From Parachlamydiaceae bacterium (GTDB lineage: Bacteria > Chlamydiota > Chlamydiia > Chlamydiales > Parachlamydiaceae), in assembly GCA_003164155.1 (NCBI GenBank), contig PLSG01000465.1, forward strand, positions 1 through 9,817: a stretch of DNA of 9,817 nucleotides. Reading direction: 5' to 3'. Within the stretch, counting starts at the first letter, position 1; each line of letters starts with the position of its first letter. The position numbers and the translations under genes are program-made. Below, in pieces: positions 7,814 to 9,817 of this stretch. Below the pieces are notes generated by a model. It saw only the letters and a list, made by a program, of their open reading frames with translations. It made no database searches and had not been told where the DNA came from.

Positions 7814-7818
7814 TGAGG
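7814..7818 (+). promoter_or_regulatory. Ribosome binding site that decides the start at 7825
   Basis: TGAGG ends 6 bases before the ATG at 7825, an ideal Shine-Dalgarno spacing. The upstream in-frame ATG at 7813 overlaps this TGAGG and is itself preceded only by AT-rich DNA (TTTCATTTAAA) with no purine-rich site, so the downstream ATG is the better start. Confidence 0.6.
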
Positions 7819-7824
7819 TTTGTT

Positions 7825-9558
7825 ATGAATGTAACTAATGCGGAACATTTAAATGCAGCGCAAGTCCAAGAATTTGCCAAAGATGTGATGGCTGCGGCCT
7901 CGCTTGGCATTCAAATTCAAAAGGGGAAAGTCAATGCCCACACCGGAGCGCTTGTTTTTTATGGACATAATGTCAATCAAGTCATTGTCATTCCCCAAGA
8001 ACACGTGGCCTTATTTCGCAATGCATTTCAAACTATCGAAAAAAATAGCATCGCATCGACTATGCGCAGGACAGATCTTTCCATTGAAGCTAAAGTCTTT
8101 CATTCTGAAAAAATTAGCGCTTTGACAGGTAGAGTGCTAGCTTGTATCCCTCCGGAAGCATTTCCATCGGCAAATAGGGCCAGGCAATCGAGGCCTCAGC
8201 CAGCGCAGGCACAAGCCAACATCGCGCAGCCAACCGTCGATAGACAACTTCCAGAAGCCAATTTAATGCGAAATGAAAGGGCCCCTGAATCAAACGCTCC
8301 AGAACGCCTCGCCTATTTGCGAGGCGGCAAAGGCGTTGCTTTGGCTAATACATTAGACGATTTAGGAGCATCTGTTCAAGCAAATCGACAAGCCACTGAA
8401 ACTCATACAGCAGCGGCAAACCAGGCAAGATTATCTACGGTTACAGCTCAGCCTGGGCAGGCACCCATGGGCGGAGCAAGAAGTGCTGACCACTTTAACG
8501 CTGCGGCTGGAGTCCGATCTATCACTTACCCTCAATATGATGTGGTGGGCAGAGGTTTCCCTGGCGACGGAACCGATAATTTTAATGGAATGCTGCGCCT
8601 TTTATATATGTCCGATAGACTTAGCAGCTCTACAGGTTTTGCAAGAGTAGGATATGACGCCGGCTCCGCGGATTTCTTGACCAGAGCAAATTATCCAGAT
8701 AGCGCTTTTTCTACTGGGGGCGTTTCAAAATCTTCAAGTCCCCATCCTCCCAAGCTTAAAGATCTCGATTTTGCGGTTGTAGACCAAATTGGATTAGGCG
8801 AAAGACAGTGTGATAGGCCTCACACCCCCATGATTAATATCGTAGAGCAAGAGATGCTCACCTTTATGCAAAAAAATGAAAATCAATTAGCTAAGGGACC
8901 AACATGCTTTAAATTTGATTATACACCAAAAATGAAAGTCAATGATGAATATGTAACTACAGGCATGGGACATACGTTTTTGGTCACCGTTGAAAAAGAT
9001 GTGCACGGTGAATTTCATATCACTTTATTAGATAGTTTGGGCGGAGGAAATAGTTATAAACAAAATGATACTATAAATGGGGTTAAGAAGGCTTTAGAAC
9101 GGTCTGGCCATGTAGTGCATACGCATCAAATTAAAGAACAAAACAACGCTATGGCTTGCGGCGTGCATGTTCAAGCAAATCTTGCCTTAATAAAAGAAGG
9201 CGTGGATAGGGGGGGCTACAGTGTTTATAAAGCTGCTGATAAGCATGAGTTTGGAAAAAGAAGCGATAAGCAAATAGAACAGTTACATGCGGGGCTTAAA
9301 CAAAAAGCTGCAGAATATTATAGAAATCAGGCCTTGAGCTCGCCTGCCAATAGAGAATTTATGTTTAAAACTGCCATTCAAAATATGATCGATAATGCTC
9401 GAGCTTCAAGATCTAGTAAAGATGCCGCATATGCCAAAAAATTTATAGAAAATCTACAGGCAATGCCTGAATTTATAGATTTTTGTAAAGAAAAAGTTCG
9501 CGCAGGCGATAGGGATATGCAAAAGATTGTCAGCGATTATCGTATTCCCATGCGGTAG
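7825..9558 (+). CDS. CE-clan (Ulp1/YopJ-like) cysteine hydrolase or acetyltransferase, probable host-directed effector
   Basis: A 577-residue protein (581 if ATG 7813 is used). Layout, numbered from ATG 7825: a compact N-terminal region (1-110), an Ala/Gln/Pro-rich, probably disordered linker (about 113-232), then a C-terminal catalytic region. Seen: H383 in GHTFLVTVE, D403 in ITLLDSLGG, Q439 and C445 in QNNAMACG. The order His-Asp-Gln-x5-Cys-Gly is the CE-clan active site: Ulp1/SENP SUMO proteases, bacterial deubiquitinases such as chlamydial ChlaDub, and YopJ-type acetyltransferases. The His-Asp (20) and Asp-Cys (42) spacings also fit YopJ, though YopJ uses mostly Glu; the Trp that usually follows His in Ulp1 proteases is Thr here. 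Residues after about 455 are basic and helical. Inferred role: removal of ubiquitin-like modifiers, or acetylation, of host proteins. No cleavable signal peptide is visible; type III secretion is possible but not shown. It has its own promoter and appears monocistronic. Confidence 0.8.
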   Translation: MNVTNAEHLNAAQVQEFAKDVMAAASLGIQIQKGKVNAHTGALVFYGHNVNQVIVIPQEHVALFRNAFQTIEKNSIASTMRRTDLSIEAKVFHSEKISALTGRVLACIPPEAFPSANRARQSRPQPAQAQANIAQPTVDRQLPEANLMRNERAPESNAPERLAYLRGGKGVALANTLDDLGASVQANRQATETHTAAANQARLSTVTAQPGQAPMGGARSADHFNAAAGVRSITYPQYDVVGRGFPGDGTDNFNGMLRLLYMSDRLSSSTGFARVGYDAGSADFLTRANYPDSAFSTGGVSKSSSPHPPKLKDLDFAVVDQIGLGERQCDRPHTPMINIVEQEMLTFMQKNENQLAKGPTCFKFDYTPKMKVNDEYVTTGMGHTFLVTVEKDVHGEFHITLLDSLGGGNSYKQNDTINGVKKALERSGHVVHTHQIKEQNNAMACGVHVQANLALIKEGVDRGGYSVYKAADKHEFGKRSDKQIEQLHAGLKQKAAEYYRNQALSSPANREFMFKTAIQNMIDNARASRSSKDAAYAKKFIENLQAMPEFIDFCKEKVRAGDRDMQKIVSDYRIPMR

Positions 9559-9608
9559 TTGCCTAAGCATGCCTGCTTTGCAAATAGCCTCCAAAAGAGC
9601 TCAAAGAC

Positions 9609-9638
9609 TGCCTTCAGCCTGAAGAGGCTGGTATGGCA
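9609..9638 (+). terminator. Hairpin downstream of the Cys-hydrolase gene, possible transcript end
   Basis: CAGCCT-GAAG-AGGCTG (9615-9630) is a perfect 6-base stem with a 4-base loop. TGCC (9609-9612) and GGCA (9635-9638) extend it past an internal loop. It starts 50 bases after the stop codon at 9558. No T-run follows, so it is not a classic intrinsic terminator; it may stabilise the 3' end or do nothing. Confidence 0.3.
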
Positions 9639-9794
9639 ATGCCCTTAACATTAGCCTATCTTTTGCGTTCACCCCCCGAATAGGCATAGGCATCAACCTA
9701 AAAACATAGTTGAAAAATGGGCCCACAAATCGTTAGGGAAATATTGTTGAGGAAAAAACGTTTTAGTCCACATAAAGAAGGGTTTCTCATTTCC

Positions 9795-9816
9795 GAGAGC
9801 CCGCCTCGGGCGACTC
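9795..9816. repeat. GC-rich hairpin at the window edge
   Basis: GCCCG (9799-9803) and CGGGC (9807-9811) pair around a CCT loop, with GAG (9795-9797) and CTC (9814-9816) extending the stem past small bulges. The window ends one base later, so a following T-run (plus-strand terminator) cannot be judged. On the minus strand no T-run follows it. Confidence 0.3.
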
Positions 9817-9817
9817 A

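Noticed and set aside
9698..9790. 30-codon minus-strand open frame (ATG at 9790, TAG at 9698) near the right edge
   Set aside because: Too short, no ribosome binding site at the right distance, and no recognisable motif.
1..9817. CRISPR array, tRNA, rRNA, phage attachment site, replication origin
   Set aside because: No regularly spaced repeats, cloverleaf, rRNA-like stretch or integrase neighbour was found on either strand.

Overview
The window looks like an accessory, effector-type locus of a host-associated intracellular bacterium. My best guess is an environmental (amoeba-associated) chlamydia of the Parachlamydiales type. This is an inference from content and style: a very long, leucine-rich, all-helical orphan protein, a protein with a eukaryotic-style nucleotidyltransferase module, and a CE-clan (Ulp1/YopJ-like) cysteine hydrolase with a disordered linker. 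No core gene, rRNA or tRNA is present to fix the taxonomy, and another amoeba-associated lineage is possible.

Layout: bases 52-7155 hold two minus-strand genes that read as one operon. The first (7155 to 6403) encodes a 250-residue protein with a GNAT-like acetyltransferase C-terminal half. The second (6390 to 52) starts 12 bases after the stop of the first. It encodes a 2112-residue protein whose first ~340 residues carry a GG...DxD...D nucleotidyltransferase active site, with the surrounding sequence pattern of the TENT5/FAM46 non-canonical poly(A) polymerases. About 1750 mostly helical residues follow, interrupted by two Ser/Thr-rich tracts.

Bases 7156-7812 are non-coding and divide the minus operon from a divergent plus-strand gene. 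This region is unusually rich in inverted repeats: a 57-base hairpin (7220-7276), a 17-base perfect palindrome (7307-7323) and a 156-base imperfect palindrome (7361-7516) whose outer 16 bases match perfectly. It ends in a good vegetative-type promoter (TTGACA-17-TAATAT).

Bases 7825-9558 encode a 577-residue protein. Its C-terminal half has an ordered His-Asp-Gln-Cys set (H383, D403, Q439, C445) typical of CE-clan cysteine hydrolases and acetyltransferases, the class to which bacterial deubiquitinases, deSUMOylases and YopJ-type acetyltransferases belong. The last ~260 bases are non-coding, with two hairpins.

Together, three predicted enzymes of groups that modify nucleic acids or proteins (nucleotidyltransferase, GNAT, CE-clan Cys enzyme) sit around one regulatory spacer. 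A plausible reading is a set of host-directed factors, but nothing in the sequence proves secretion or a shared pathway.
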